Part shown: one piece after another, positions 9,556 to 21,942 of the stretch
Numbering within the stretch: the first letter of the stretch is position 1
How the letters are laid out: each line of letters starts with the position of its first letter
DNA from: Leptotrichia sp. HSP-536
GTDB lineage: Bacteria > Fusobacteriota > Fusobacteriia > Fusobacteriales > Leptotrichiaceae
Direction: 5' to 3'
Length of the DNA stretch: 64,000 nucleotides
NCBI RefSeq assembly: GCF_041199985.1
Contig: NZ_CP165647.1
Location: 2,170,001-2,234,000 of the forward strand
Translations under genes and position numbers: made by a program
Notes under the pieces: model-generated
Told to the model about the DNA's origin: nothing
The model's database searches: none
What the model saw: the letters and a program-made list of their open reading frames with translations, nothing else

Positions 9556-9632
9556 TGGCGTCCCCGGTTGGACTCGAACCAACGGCCCTCTGATTAACAG
9601 TCAGATGCTCTAACCGGCTGAGCTACGGAGAC
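9556..9632 (-). tRNA. tRNA-Asn (anticodon GTT)
   Basis: A full cloverleaf reads on the minus strand. The anticodon arm is TCTGA-CTGTTAA-TCAGA, the T arm GTTGG-TTCGAGT-CCAAC, the acceptor GTCTCCG pairs with CGGGGAC, and CCA is encoded. It is the last gene of the rRNA operon, 16 bp after 5S. Confidence 0.95.
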
Positions 9633-9648
9633 ACGCAAAAGAAAAAAA

Positions 9649-9762
9649 GTTTGGCAACTACCTATTTTCCCGGGACAAATCCAAGTATTTTAGGCGCAAG
9701 CAGACTTAACTTCCGGGTTCGAAATGTAACCGGGTGTATCCCTGCTGCTAACATCACCAAAC
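9649..9762 (-). rRNA. rrf: 5S ribosomal RNA
   Basis: A segment of about 114 bases follows 23S and precedes tRNA-Asn. On the minus strand it carries the conserved CCGAAC-like loop (TTTCGAACCCGGAAGTTAAG) and complementary ends GTTTGG and CCAAAC. Confidence 0.9.
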
Positions 9763-9827
9763 TTCAAGAATCAAACTGTCTAGTTAAGACAACGAGAAAT
9801 AAATAGTAGCAGTAAAAGATTAACTAA

Positions 9828-12727
<2,900 letters not shown>

Positions 12728-12796
12728 GAATAACTTTTACTCCAGTTTATTGTAATCTTTTACCTACTATTCATTTCCCATTGTCCTAAATATAAT

Positions 12797-12872
12797 TGGT
12801 GGAGATAAGCGGGTTCGAACCGCTGACCTCTGCCTTGCAAGGGCAGCGCTCTCCCAACTGAGCTATATCCCC
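12797..12872 (-). tRNA. tRNA-Ala (anticodon TGC)
   Basis: The cloverleaf on the minus strand has acceptor GGGGATA, anticodon arm CTGCC-CTTGCAA-GGCAG, and encoded CCA. It lies in the 16S-23S spacer, as in many bacteria. Confidence 0.95.
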
Positions 12873-12888
12873 AAGACTTTAATCAATA

Positions 12889-12963
12889 TGGTGGGCATGG
12901 CTGGACTCGAACCAGCGACCCCTGCGTTATCAGCACAGCTCTAACCACCTGAGCTACACGCCC
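12889..12963 (-). tRNA. tRNA-Ile (anticodon GAT), two bases short at the D/anticodon junction
   Basis: The acceptor GGGCGTG pairs with CATGCCC, the anticodon loop is CTGATAA, the T arm is GCTGG-TTCGAGT-CCAGC and CCA is encoded. After the D arm (GAGC) only TGTG precedes the loop, where a normal tRNA has a junction base plus a five-base stem strand. The gene is 75 rather than 77 bases, so the D stem and anticodon stem must share a C and position 26 is missing. It may be a sequencing deletion or a real variant; see findings. Confidence 0.85.
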
Positions 12964-13001
12964 AAAAGACATAAGAAGAAGCAGTGTTTGTTACTCCTTA
13001 G

Positions 13002-14510
<1,509 letters not shown>

Positions 14511-14664
14511 ATATATTTTCATATATTTAATTTCACCTTTTGTCTTGACGAGAATCTTATCTTACAGATAAGAGTTCTTGACATTAATATTTATCTTTTA
14601 CACTTATTGCTTCTTCTATTCTTATATCATTGTCCTTTGATACCTTTTTGTATCGACAAGATAT

Positions 14665-14693
14665 ATGTTATCATAATTAAATTTATTTGTCAA
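14665..14693 (-). promoter_or_regulatory. rRNA operon promoter
   Basis: On the minus strand a perfect TTGACA (14688-14693) is followed at 17-18 bp by TAACAT (14665-14670), about 155 bp upstream of 16S. A-rich sequence above the -35 could act as an UP element. It is the best promoter between the IS relic and 16S. Confidence 0.7.
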
Positions 14694-14740
14694 CTACTTT
14701 TTTTCATTTTTTTCAAGTTTTTTCTGGGAATGTATTTATA

Positions 14741-15480
14741 GCTAAGCCCAACACCTAAAATATATTAAAAAATGTAGCAAAAACGATATAACGACATCTC
14801 TTGCCAAATTAGAAAAAATTATTCTTGCAATAATACTATTTTAAAGAAATGCTGCCACAATCATTTAAGTCCTTATAATAAGGAACAGATTCGGCTTATA
14901 GAAATGCAGGAAAGTCTCTACGTTTATTCTAAAAATACGCAGTAAAAATCCTTCCATTCTCTCAAATATATTAACAACTGTGAAAAGAAGGGACATTTTG
15001 AAATTGATACCGCCAAAGGCAAGAAAAGAAAAAACTCAAAGTCTCCATAGTTTCCTGGTTGACAGGAAGCTCAAATTAACTAAATCTGGGAATACAGGGG
15101 CTGATGAACAAGCCAAAAGGCGGAAACCATAAAAATATGACGTTTGAAGAGGAAGAGGAGTTAAGGAACTATCTAAAAGATATGATGAAGACCTTGTGGT
15201 TATAGCTGTGATGGAGCAGCATGGCACAAATCAAAGAATTTAGAAATTTCAGGAAACATCATAATGACACATATACCGCCGTATGTACCAGAAATGAACC
15301 CCATCGAACAAATTTGGAAACAAGTAAGGCAGATGGGGGTTCGGCAATAAAATATTCAGTACATTAAATGCTCTAGTTGGCAGGCTATGCGACACTATAA
15401 ATTTACTTACAGATGAACCAGTAAAAAGCATAACTCTTCCTGAATGGATTTATTCTGTTGTTTAAATGGGGGTTAGTATA
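14741..15480 (+). pseudogene. IS630-type transposase relic with an IS30-like scrap
   Basis: Broken plus-strand frames include GGNHKNMTFEEEEELRNYL near 15120, like the N-terminal helix-turn-helix end of IS630 transposases. From about 15210 there is DGAAWHKSKNLEISGNIIM, then IPPYVPEMNPIEQIWKQVR, the diagnostic DDE core of the family. A short piece near 14990-15030 reads GHFEIDTAKGK, which resembles the first catalytic aspartate block of IS30 transposases, so the region may be a mosaic. Stops and frameshifts are frequent, so no product is expected. Confidence 0.65.
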
Positions 15481-15508
15481 ACTTGATAATATGCCATTTT
15501 ATACTTTA

Positions 15509-15895
15509 CTATTGTTCAAAAAATTGTTTTAAATTTGGCGGAAAATAATTTGGTCCTTTTATTACCTTTCCATCTTCACGATAAATTGGTTTCCCATGTT
15601 CATCTAGCTTACTCAAATTACTTCTATGAATTTCCTCAAACACATCTTCAATAACATCTTGCATTCCATGCTCAATTATTGTCCCGCACAAAATATAAAG
15701 CATATCCCCAAGAGCATCCGCAACTTCTACAGCATCCCCTCTTTCAGCCGCTTCCAGATACTCGTCATTTTCCTCTTTCATCAAGTCAAATCTTAACTTT
15801 TCCAGTCCATTTTCCAGTTTTCCAATTGGCTTGTCAGAATTTCCAAGCTTATAAATTCTATGAAATTCCTCAACACATTCTATTTTTCTTTTCAT
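15509..15895 (-). CDS. MazG-like nucleoside triphosphate pyrophosphohydrolase
   Basis: This 128-residue all-alpha hydrolase has the acidic signature of the MazG/PRA-PH superfamily, EENDEYLEA near residues 40-50 followed by EVADALGDMLYIL near 57-70. These residues bind Mg2+ and the triphosphate. Such enzymes convert (d)NTPs to monophosphates to clean the nucleotide pool. The exact substrate cannot be read from the sequence; a PRA-PH (HisE-like) role is less likely without his genes. It starts at an ATG preceded by AAAGGAAAG and stands alone next to membrane-protein genes on the same strand. Confidence 0.75.
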   Translation of the reverse strand: MKRKIECVEEFHRIYKLGNSDKPIGKLENGLEKLRFDLMKEENDEYLEAAERGDAVEVADALGDMLYILCGTIIEHGMQDVIEDVFEEIHRSNLSKLDEHGKPIYREDGKVIKGPNYFPPNLKQFFEQ

Positions 15896-15916
15896 TATTA
15901 TCTTTCCTTTCTAAAT

Positions 15917-16516
15917 TTATCTTATTATCAACATCAGCAAAAGATATAAAATTACTACTTTTACAATGTCAGAATACAACACAACTACTGAAAAAAATCT
16001 TGTTTTTTCTAAAATTTCAGTACTGTCAGTTTCTACTTTTTTTAGTATCTTTATTTGTATATTTTTTATGTCTTTTTTTATTAAGAAAACTAGCAATATT
16101 AGTGCTAACACAAGCATTATTCCAGCAATAACAGTTTTTTGCGTAACAAAAAACGAAAATTTTCCGAAGAAAATAGATAGAATTAAGCCCATTATTAATG
16201 ATAGAACTATTAAGGCGGACTTCATATTCTTTTTTTGTTTATTTATTAATATTTTGGGCAGGACAAAAGATAAAAGAGTTTCAAGTATAAATAAAATTAT
16301 GAATAAAATTCCTTTCACATCAGGTAGTTTTAACTTTCTTAATGACTGAATTATGTTGTCTAGCTCGAAAATCATATAGTTTTTTAATATCATACATAGT
16401 AAAATCGAAATTGCAATTCCTGAAAATATCCATATTCTGCTTGCTAGAATTTCTTCGTTTATAAAACTTTCTATCTCGTGTACCGTTTTACTGTCAATTT
16501 TTTTATTATTTTTCAA
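15917..16516 (-). CDS. Hypothetical multi-pass membrane protein
   Basis: This 199-residue protein has an N-terminal hydrophilic stretch of about 25 residues and four or five hydrophobic segments (about 28-45, 70-88, 101-118, 129-146 and 178-198). I do not recognise the family. The predicted start is TTG, preceded by AAAGGGG; no ATG fits better. It lies 21 bp upstream of the MazG-like gene in the same direction and may be co-transcribed with it. Function unknown. Confidence 0.6.
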   Translation of the reverse strand: MKNNKKIDSKTVHEIESFINEEILASRIWIFSGIAISILLCMILKNYMIFELDNIIQSLRKLKLPDVKGILFIILFILETLLSFVLPKILINKQKKNMKSALIVLSLIMGLILSIFFGKFSFFVTQKTVIAGIMLVLALILLVFLIKKDIKNIQIKILKKVETDSTEILEKTRFFSVVVLYSDIVKVVILYLLLMLIIR

Positions 16517-16614
16517 AATTTTCCCCTTTAATAAATAGAATAAGAGTTATTTAAGGACTGCAATTTATCCAAAAATAACCCTTTGTCATTACTATTTTTA
16601 CTGTTTCTTAAATT

Positions 16615-17391
16615 TTAATCTCTTCCTCGTCCTGATATTCTTAAAATTGATAAGAATAAGTTTACGAAGTCAAGGTATAAGCTCAATGCACCTGAAATTT
16701 CAATTTTATTTAAAATTTCTGAATCTTCTTGAACTGCATAAGCAATAATATTGCTTTTTATTCTGTTTACATCAACTGCAATGAAAATTGTGAAAACAAT
16801 TACACCTAAAACTGATACAAACAAATCAAGTCCGCTATTTCTCAAGAAAATATTTACTAAGCTTACCAAAACAATTGATATTAACCCAATCATTAGCATT
16901 GGAGTAAATTTTGTAAGATTTTCTTTTGTAAAATAGCCGTAGACAGCCACAACTGCAAATAATACTAATGTTCCTAAAAATGCTGAAATTACAACACTTG
17001 GAGCATAAATAATCCCAATAGCTGAAAGTGTCAGTCCATTTAATGCAGAATATATCAAAAACATAAGTTTTAATGTGCTGGATTTTGCTTTATAAATCAA
17101 TGCTGAAAACGCAACGACAACTATAACTTCTATAACAGCAAGAACATAGTACATTCTTATTATTCCAATGGCAATCGGATTTCCAGTCATAAGCCCATTA
17201 TATACAAAAAATCCAAAAAGTCCTGTTATAACAAGCCCTAACAGCATCCACATCATGCTTCCACGAACCTTTGAACTTACAAGTCTATCCAAATCATCAT
17301 AAGTCATCGTCATCTCTCTGTGTCCGCCATATTCATTATAATCATCGTTATTATGATTATAAGTTTCTAATTCGTCATAATCATTTCTCAT
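16615..17391 (-). CDS. Bax inhibitor-1/YccA family membrane protein
   Basis: This 258-residue protein has seven hydrophobic segments after a polar, Asp/Asn/Tyr-rich N-terminus. The order and spacing match the BI-1/TMBIM family, including conserved phrases such as SALNGLTLSAIG and the C-terminal run ISGALSLYLDFVNLFLSILR. Bacterial members form pH-sensitive ion leak channels or interact with membrane proteases. I place the start at 17391 (MRNDYDE), which has GAGGTGA five bases upstream, not at the ATG three codons earlier. Confidence 0.85.
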   Translation of the reverse strand: MRNDYDELETYNHNNDDYNEYGGHREMTMTYDDLDRLVSSKVRGSMMWMLLGLVITGLFGFFVYNGLMTGNPIAIGIIRMYYVLAVIEVIVVVAFSALIYKAKSSTLKLMFLIYSALNGLTLSAIGIIYAPSVVISAFLGTLVLFAVVAVYGYFTKENLTKFTPMLMIGLISIVLVSLVNIFLRNSGLDLFVSVLGVIVFTIFIAVDVNRIKSNIIAYAVQEDSEILNKIEISGALSLYLDFVNLFLSILRISGRGRD

Positions 17392-17587
17392 AAAAATCAC
17401 CTCATTATTTTAATCTTTTTTATTTTCAAAAATTATTTTATTTTAACAACTTGAATAATTCTGTTAGTATTTTTTATAAAATTTCAATTAAAAACTTTTT
17501 ATCCAAGCTATCATAGTATTATAACTTTTAACTTTTAAAAAAGACTTTTATTTATCAGTTAAATTACTTAATTTTATTCTTTATTTT

Positions 17588-19498
17588 TTATTTTGAAAAT
17601 GGAACACGTGATTCCTGTTTCAACGTTTCGATAATTTCGTCAACTGATACATTTTTACTGTCTTGTGAACCAAATCTTCTTACATTTACTTCATTACTTG
17701 CAACTTCATTTTTACCAATTATTAATTGAACTGGTATTTTCTGGTCTCCGTTTGCTTCCCTAATTTTGTATCCAATTTTTTCTACTCTTGTGTCAAGTTC
17801 TACTCTGATTCCTGCGTCTTGAAGTTTTGTAAACAATTCTTTTGCGAAAGGCACTTGCTCGTCAGAAATTGTTAGAATTCTTGCTTGTACTGGTGCTAAC
17901 CAAGTTGGGAATGCTCCTGCATAATGTTCGATTAAGATTCCCATAAATCTTTCCATACTTCCATACATTGCCCTGTGAATCATTACTGGCTCGTGTTTTT
18001 CCCCGTCTGCACCGATATAGCTCATTTCAAATCTTGCTGGAAGATTAAAGTCTAACTGGATTGTTCCACATTGCCAAATTCTTCCGATTGAGTCTTTCAT
18101 CTTAAAGTCGATTTTTGGCCCGTAGAATGCTCCATCTCCAGGATTTAACTTGTAATTAATTCCTTTATGTTCCAAAGCTGATTTCAAGTTTGCTTCAGCC
18201 ATTTCCCATATTTCGTCTGAACCTATCGCTTTATCAGGTTTTGTCGATAATTCAATGTGGTATTCAAATCCAAATACAGTATAGAATTTATCATATAAAT
18301 CAATAATTTCGATAATTTGCTCCTCAATTTGCTCTTTCGTACAGAAAACATGAGCGTCATCCTGTGTAAAAGCTCTAACTCTCATAAGCCCGTGTAAAGC
18401 TCCACTAAATTCGTGTCTGTGAACAAGCCCCATTTCTCCGTATTTCAATGGCAAATCCTTATATGAATGTAAATTATTCTTGTAGGCAATTATTGAACCT
18501 GGACAGTTCATAGGCTTTATTGCATATTCCTTTTCATCAATTGTCGATGTATACATATTTTCACGATAATTAAACCAGTGTCCAGAAATTTCCCATAATT
18601 CCTTATCTAGCATAATTGGAGTTTTTATTTCCTGATAACCTCTTTTTTTATGCTCAACTCTCCATATTTCCTGCAATTTATTAAATAATTCCACACCTTT
18701 TGGCATAAAGAACGGGAATCCTGGTCCATGCTCGTCTACAAAGAACAAGTCAAGCTGTTTTCCTAATTTTCTGTGGTCTCTTTTTTCAGCTTCTTCCATC
18801 ATTGTCAAATAGTCATCCAGCTCTTTTTTTGTTGCAAAAGCTACTCCGTAAATTCTTTGAAGCATTTTATTGTTTGAATCTCCACGCCAGTAAGCTCCTG
18901 CTGTTGACATTAGCTTGAATGCTTTTAGGTAGCTAGTCGATGGAATGTGTGTTCCACGGCATAAGTCTATAAATTCACCTTGCTGATAAATGCTAACCTT
19001 ATCTGCTCCCAAGTCTTCAATTATCTCAACTTTGTAAGTTTCACCTTTTTCAGCAAAGAATTTTTTTGCTTCTTCGGCAGTCATTTCACTTCTTTTAAAT
19101 TCATAGTTTTCTTTTACAATTTTTGCCATTTCCCCTTCAATTTTAGCTAAATCTTCCTCAGTAAACGGTTTTTCAGGGTCAAAGTCATAAAAAAATCCAT
19201 TTTCAATAACAGGCCCTATCGTAACCTTTGTATTTGGGAAAAGTCTTTGCACAGCCTGAGCCATAATATGTGCCGCACTGTGTCTTATAATTTCTATCCC
19301 TTTTTCACTTGTGTTAGTAATTATTTCAATTGTTCCAGATTTGTCAATAATATGAGATGGATCAACTTGCACACCGTCAATTATCGCCCCAACGGTTGCC
19401 TTCCCAAGACTGCTCCCAATACTTTTTGCAAATTCCACAACAGTCATCGGATTTTCCAACTGTCTTTTACTACCATCAGGCAAAATCATTTCTATCAT
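17588..19498 (-). CDS. thrS: Threonine-tRNA ligase
   Basis: This class II synthetase charges tRNA-Thr. The chosen start at 19498 (MIEMILPDGSK) has AAGGA upstream and gives 636 residues, normal length; the longer frame adds 36 residues of leader. The N-terminal TGS domain covers about 1-60. The editing domain carries HSAAHIMAQA near 70-80 (the HxxxH zinc and editing motif). The catalytic core includes motif 2 MRVRAFTQDDAHVF and Zn-binding Cys/His residues, and the C-terminal anticodon domain follows from about residue 530. A strong promoter and a structured leader lie just upstream. Confidence 0.97.
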   Translation of the reverse strand: MIEMILPDGSKRQLENPMTVVEFAKSIGSSLGKATVGAIIDGVQVDPSHIIDKSGTIEIITNTSEKGIEIIRHSAAHIMAQAVQRLFPNTKVTIGPVIENGFFYDFDPEKPFTEEDLAKIEGEMAKIVKENYEFKRSEMTAEEAKKFFAEKGETYKVEIIEDLGADKVSIYQQGEFIDLCRGTHIPSTSYLKAFKLMSTAGAYWRGDSNNKMLQRIYGVAFATKKELDDYLTMMEEAEKRDHRKLGKQLDLFFVDEHGPGFPFFMPKGVELFNKLQEIWRVEHKKRGYQEIKTPIMLDKELWEISGHWFNYRENMYTSTIDEKEYAIKPMNCPGSIIAYKNNLHSYKDLPLKYGEMGLVHRHEFSGALHGLMRVRAFTQDDAHVFCTKEQIEEQIIEIIDLYDKFYTVFGFEYHIELSTKPDKAIGSDEIWEMAEANLKSALEHKGINYKLNPGDGAFYGPKIDFKMKDSIGRIWQCGTIQLDFNLPARFEMSYIGADGEKHEPVMIHRAMYGSMERFMGILIEHYAGAFPTWLAPVQARILTISDEQVPFAKELFTKLQDAGIRVELDTRVEKIGYKIREANGDQKIPVQLIIGKNEVASNEVNVRRFGSQDSKNVSVDEIIETLKQESRVPFSK

Positions 19499-19522
19499 TT
19501 CGATTCCTTCTTTCTCTCTTTT

Positions 19523-19606
19523 GTCGTATAAATTAAGGCTTAACAAGCCTAGTTGTAAATTAGTCGTATAATTATTTATTATAGTATAATTCTTGCTTTT
19601 TTTCAA
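19523..19606 (-). promoter_or_regulatory. thrS promoter and structured leader
   Basis: On the minus strand TTGAAA (19601-19606) and TATAAT (19578-19583) are 17 bp apart. The predicted leader of about 70 nt contains two direct copies of TTATACGAC (19563-19571 and 19523-19531) flanking a hairpin AGGCTT/AAGCCT (19536-19550), and then the ribosome binding site. Leader control of thrS is known in other bacteria by different mechanisms; whether this one regulates is inference. Confidence 0.6.
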
Positions 19607-19683
19607 CCTAAAAATTTAAAACAGTGAAAATTGTATTTTTTATAAATTTACCTTTATATTTTTATTATTATTTTTAAAAAAAG

Positions 19684-19734
19684 TTGAATTTTAGTACTAA
19701 ATATTGTAAAATAAATTGTACTAAATATTGTAAA
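19684..19734 (+). promoter_or_regulatory. yefM-yoeB promoter with repeat operator
   Basis: TTGAAT (19684-19689) and TAAAAT (19707-19712) are 17 bp apart. Two identical 17-base repeats GTACTAAATATTGTAAA lie at 19694-19710 and 19718-19734, the first over the spacer and -10 and the second touching the ribosome binding site. This is where an autoregulating YefM/YoeB complex would be expected to bind. Confidence 0.65.
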
Positions 19735-19746
19735 GGAGGGTTGAAA

Positions 19747-20001
19747 ATGAAAGCAATTAATTTTAGTAAAGTTAGAAACAATTTAAAAAATTATTGTGAC
19801 ACTGCGATAGATGAAAACGAAGAAATCATAGTTACCAGAAAAGATGAAAGAAATGTCGTTATATTAAGCCTTGAAAAATATAATCAATTACTAAAAGACA
19901 TTCATAATGCCAAATATCTTGCAAAATTAGACTTGGCTTATGAGCAGATGCTGGCAGGAAAAGTTAAAACTCATGATTTAATTGAGGTTGATGATGATTA
20001 A
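19747..20001 (+). CDS. yefM: YefM/Phd-family antitoxin
   Basis: This 84-residue protein begins MKAINFSKVRNNLKNYCD and contains EIIVTRKDERNVVILSLEKYNQL, the YefM/Phd fold that binds operator DNA and wraps its toxin with a flexible C-terminus. The start at 19747 is set by GGAGGG; the upstream extension overlaps the operator and is not coding. The last codons overlap the toxin start, a translationally coupled arrangement. It should neutralise the YoeB toxin and repress the shared promoter. Confidence 0.9.
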   Translation: MKAINFSKVRNNLKNYCDTAIDENEEIIVTRKDERNVVILSLEKYNQLLKDIHNAKYLAKLDLAYEQMLAGKVKTHDLIEVDDD

Positions 20002-20254
20002 AGCATGGATTGAAGTTGCTTGGACGGAATATTTGTATTGGCAGACGCAGGATAAAAAAACATTGAGAAAAATTAATGAACTAATAAAGGATATTGAACG
20101 AAATGGAGCTTTAAATGGTATAGGTAAGCCAGAAGCATTAAAATATAGAAAAGGTTATAGCAGGAGAATAGACGAAACCAACAGATTAGTTTACACTATT
20201 GATGAAAATGGCATTTTGTATATATTGTCTTGTAAAGGGCATTATAAAGAATAA
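19994..20254 (+). CDS. yoeB: YoeB-family mRNA-cleaving toxin
   Basis: This 86-residue toxin (MIKAWIEVAWTEYLYW) overlaps the antitoxin by eight bases. Catalytic-type residues are in place: Glu in GKPEAL, Arg in SRRID and His in CKGHY, as in E. coli YoeB, which cleaves mRNA at the ribosome. ATG at 19991 is an equally possible start. A second YoeB-type toxin lies at 25978-26238 but is paired with a RelB-type antitoxin. Confidence 0.9.
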   Translation: MIKAWIEVAWTEYLYWQTQDKKTLRKINELIKDIERNGALNGIGKPEALKYRKGYSRRIDETNRLVYTIDENGILYILSCKGHYKE

Positions 20255-20400
20255 AATTATAAATGACAATTAGACTTTATTTTACGAATGAATTAATTGT
20301 ATAATGTATTGCGACAAATTTAGAAAATGTAAAAACTCATGATAATTTCGTGTTAAAATGTTAATAACGACAAAAACATTAACGAAAGGAAATATATCAT

Positions 20401-20836
20401 GAGCCATAAATATTTTACCATAAATGAGAGAAATAAACTAGAGGTTTTGCTAAAAGAAAATTACAGAATTTCTAAAATTGCCGAAATCCTTAACAAACAC
20501 AAGGGCTATCATTTACCGTGAGATAAAAAGAATTAATGGCGAATACTCTTCTGAAAATACTCAGTCAGATGCCCAATACAAAGGCTGCTAATAAAGGAAG
20601 AAATTCAAAAATTACTCCTGAATTAAAAAATCTGATAAATAAGATAGGCTTTGCAAAACCTGGTCACCTGAACAAATTACTGGCAGAAAATTAAAAGGAA
20701 GATTGTCTTTTAAAACTATCTATAACTGGCTGTACAGCAATTTTCTGGATGTTTCCCTGAATGTTTTAAGAAGAAAGGGAAGGAGAGCGAAAACTAAAAA
20801 AACAAGAAGAAGATTTAATATTGTGATGTTTTTGTA
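20401..20836 (+). pseudogene. IS30-family transposase, N-terminal relic
   Basis: It starts at an ATG after GAAAGGAAA and reads MSHKYFTINERNKLEVLLKE, then KIAEILNKH, then after a frameshift AIIYREIKRINGEYS. This is the IS30 N-terminal helix-turn-helix domain. After further frameshifts WSPEQITGRKLKGRLSFKT and YNWLYSNF appear. It breaks off near 20836, before the DDE domain. No inverted repeat was found. Confidence 0.75.
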
Positions 20837-20875
20837 AGTTCTAGTAACTTTGTTACTTTTCACAAAATCATTTTT

Positions 20876-21906
20876 CTAGTACACCTCCTTCTCTATCCCT
20901 TCTTCTCCCCAATATTCCTCACTTTCCCAATATTCCCTTTCTTCCCTGTCTTCAAATTCCGATTCATCGGATTCCCTCCTTTCCCGCTCGTTTTCTTTTG
21001 CATCAAGTTTATCTAATTCCTTTTGCGTTAAAGTATTGCCGTTTGGATAATAATAGTAATAAGATCTGCTTGGACGTCCTTCCTCTTTATCCATTTTTTC
21101 CATTTCTTCTCTTGTGAATACTTTTTTGTAGGAATTTGGACGATAATAATATATATTGGGAGTAGCTGTTGGAGTGTCTGTACTGTTTGGATTTTTTCTT
21201 TCTCTTCTTCTCTTTTTTGTTCTTCTTCTTCCATCTTTGCCATTACAGAGTTATATTTATTATCCAGTTTAAGAGCCTTACCATATACTATTTCATCTAG
21301 TTTTTTCATTTCTTGTTCTGTGGTTTTACGTTTAGATTCAATCTCGGTATAATTAACTGTTATATATCGATATGGTTTAGCGTGAGGATAAAAAAAGAGT
21401 TTTCCGTCTAGAAGATATATCCATTCACTAACTTCATGACGCTGACTTTTTTTGCTTATTACTTTAGCATTAACACCCTCAAACTTATTTCTAAAAAGAT
21501 ATAATTGTTTTCCATTTCCAATATCATATTTTATCATTTCTTCAGCCACTATATAAATAAATTTATCTGAATATATAACATTTTTTGCAAATGAAAATGC
21601 TTTTGGGTTTATAATATAATATTTTTCTGCTCTAATTTCAGCTGGATTTTCAGGATTATCAAATTTTTCTATAACTATTTTTAAAGAATTAAATTTATCG
21701 CCAAAACTTTCAAATTCTCTTTCAATCCTTTCCTTTTCTTCTTTTTCTACTAAAATTTGCCTTTTTCTAAGTTGCTCAGCTTCGTATTTTTTATATATAG
21801 GAATCAAATAAATTTTTGAAACAATTATAAATATAACTGCGGATATAGAAATTAATACTATTTTGATTTTTTGCTTTTGGCTTAATTTTTTATTTTCCCA
21901 TTTCAT
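20876..21906 (-). pseudogene. Membrane-anchored hypothetical protein, frameshifted in an A6 tract
   Basis: The front frame (21028-21906) encodes an N-terminal membrane anchor (about residues 15-35), a Lys/Glu-rich coiled segment and a beta-rich middle with many Tyr. At the A6 run near 21200 the frame is lost. The -1 frame continues sensibly as NPNSTDTPTATPNIYYYRPN and joins the frame 20876-21103, which encodes a Tyr-rich stretch (SYYYYYPNGN) and a very acidic, Arg/Glu-rich tail. Restored, the protein would be about 340 residues. I do not recognise the family. It may be a surface-exposed or inner-membrane protein; the break may be a mutation or tract-length switching. Confidence 0.55.
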
Positions 21907-21942
21907 CTTATTGCTCCGTATTTTTACTTTCCAATTTTTTAA

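Noticed and set aside
15036..15431. Minus-strand frames in the IS630 relic
   Set aside because: They are antisense shadows of the plus-strand transposase remains.
20876..21103. Separate small gene encoding a 75-residue acidic protein
   Set aside because: It continues the coding sense of the frameshifted upstream gene and lacks its own ribosome binding site.
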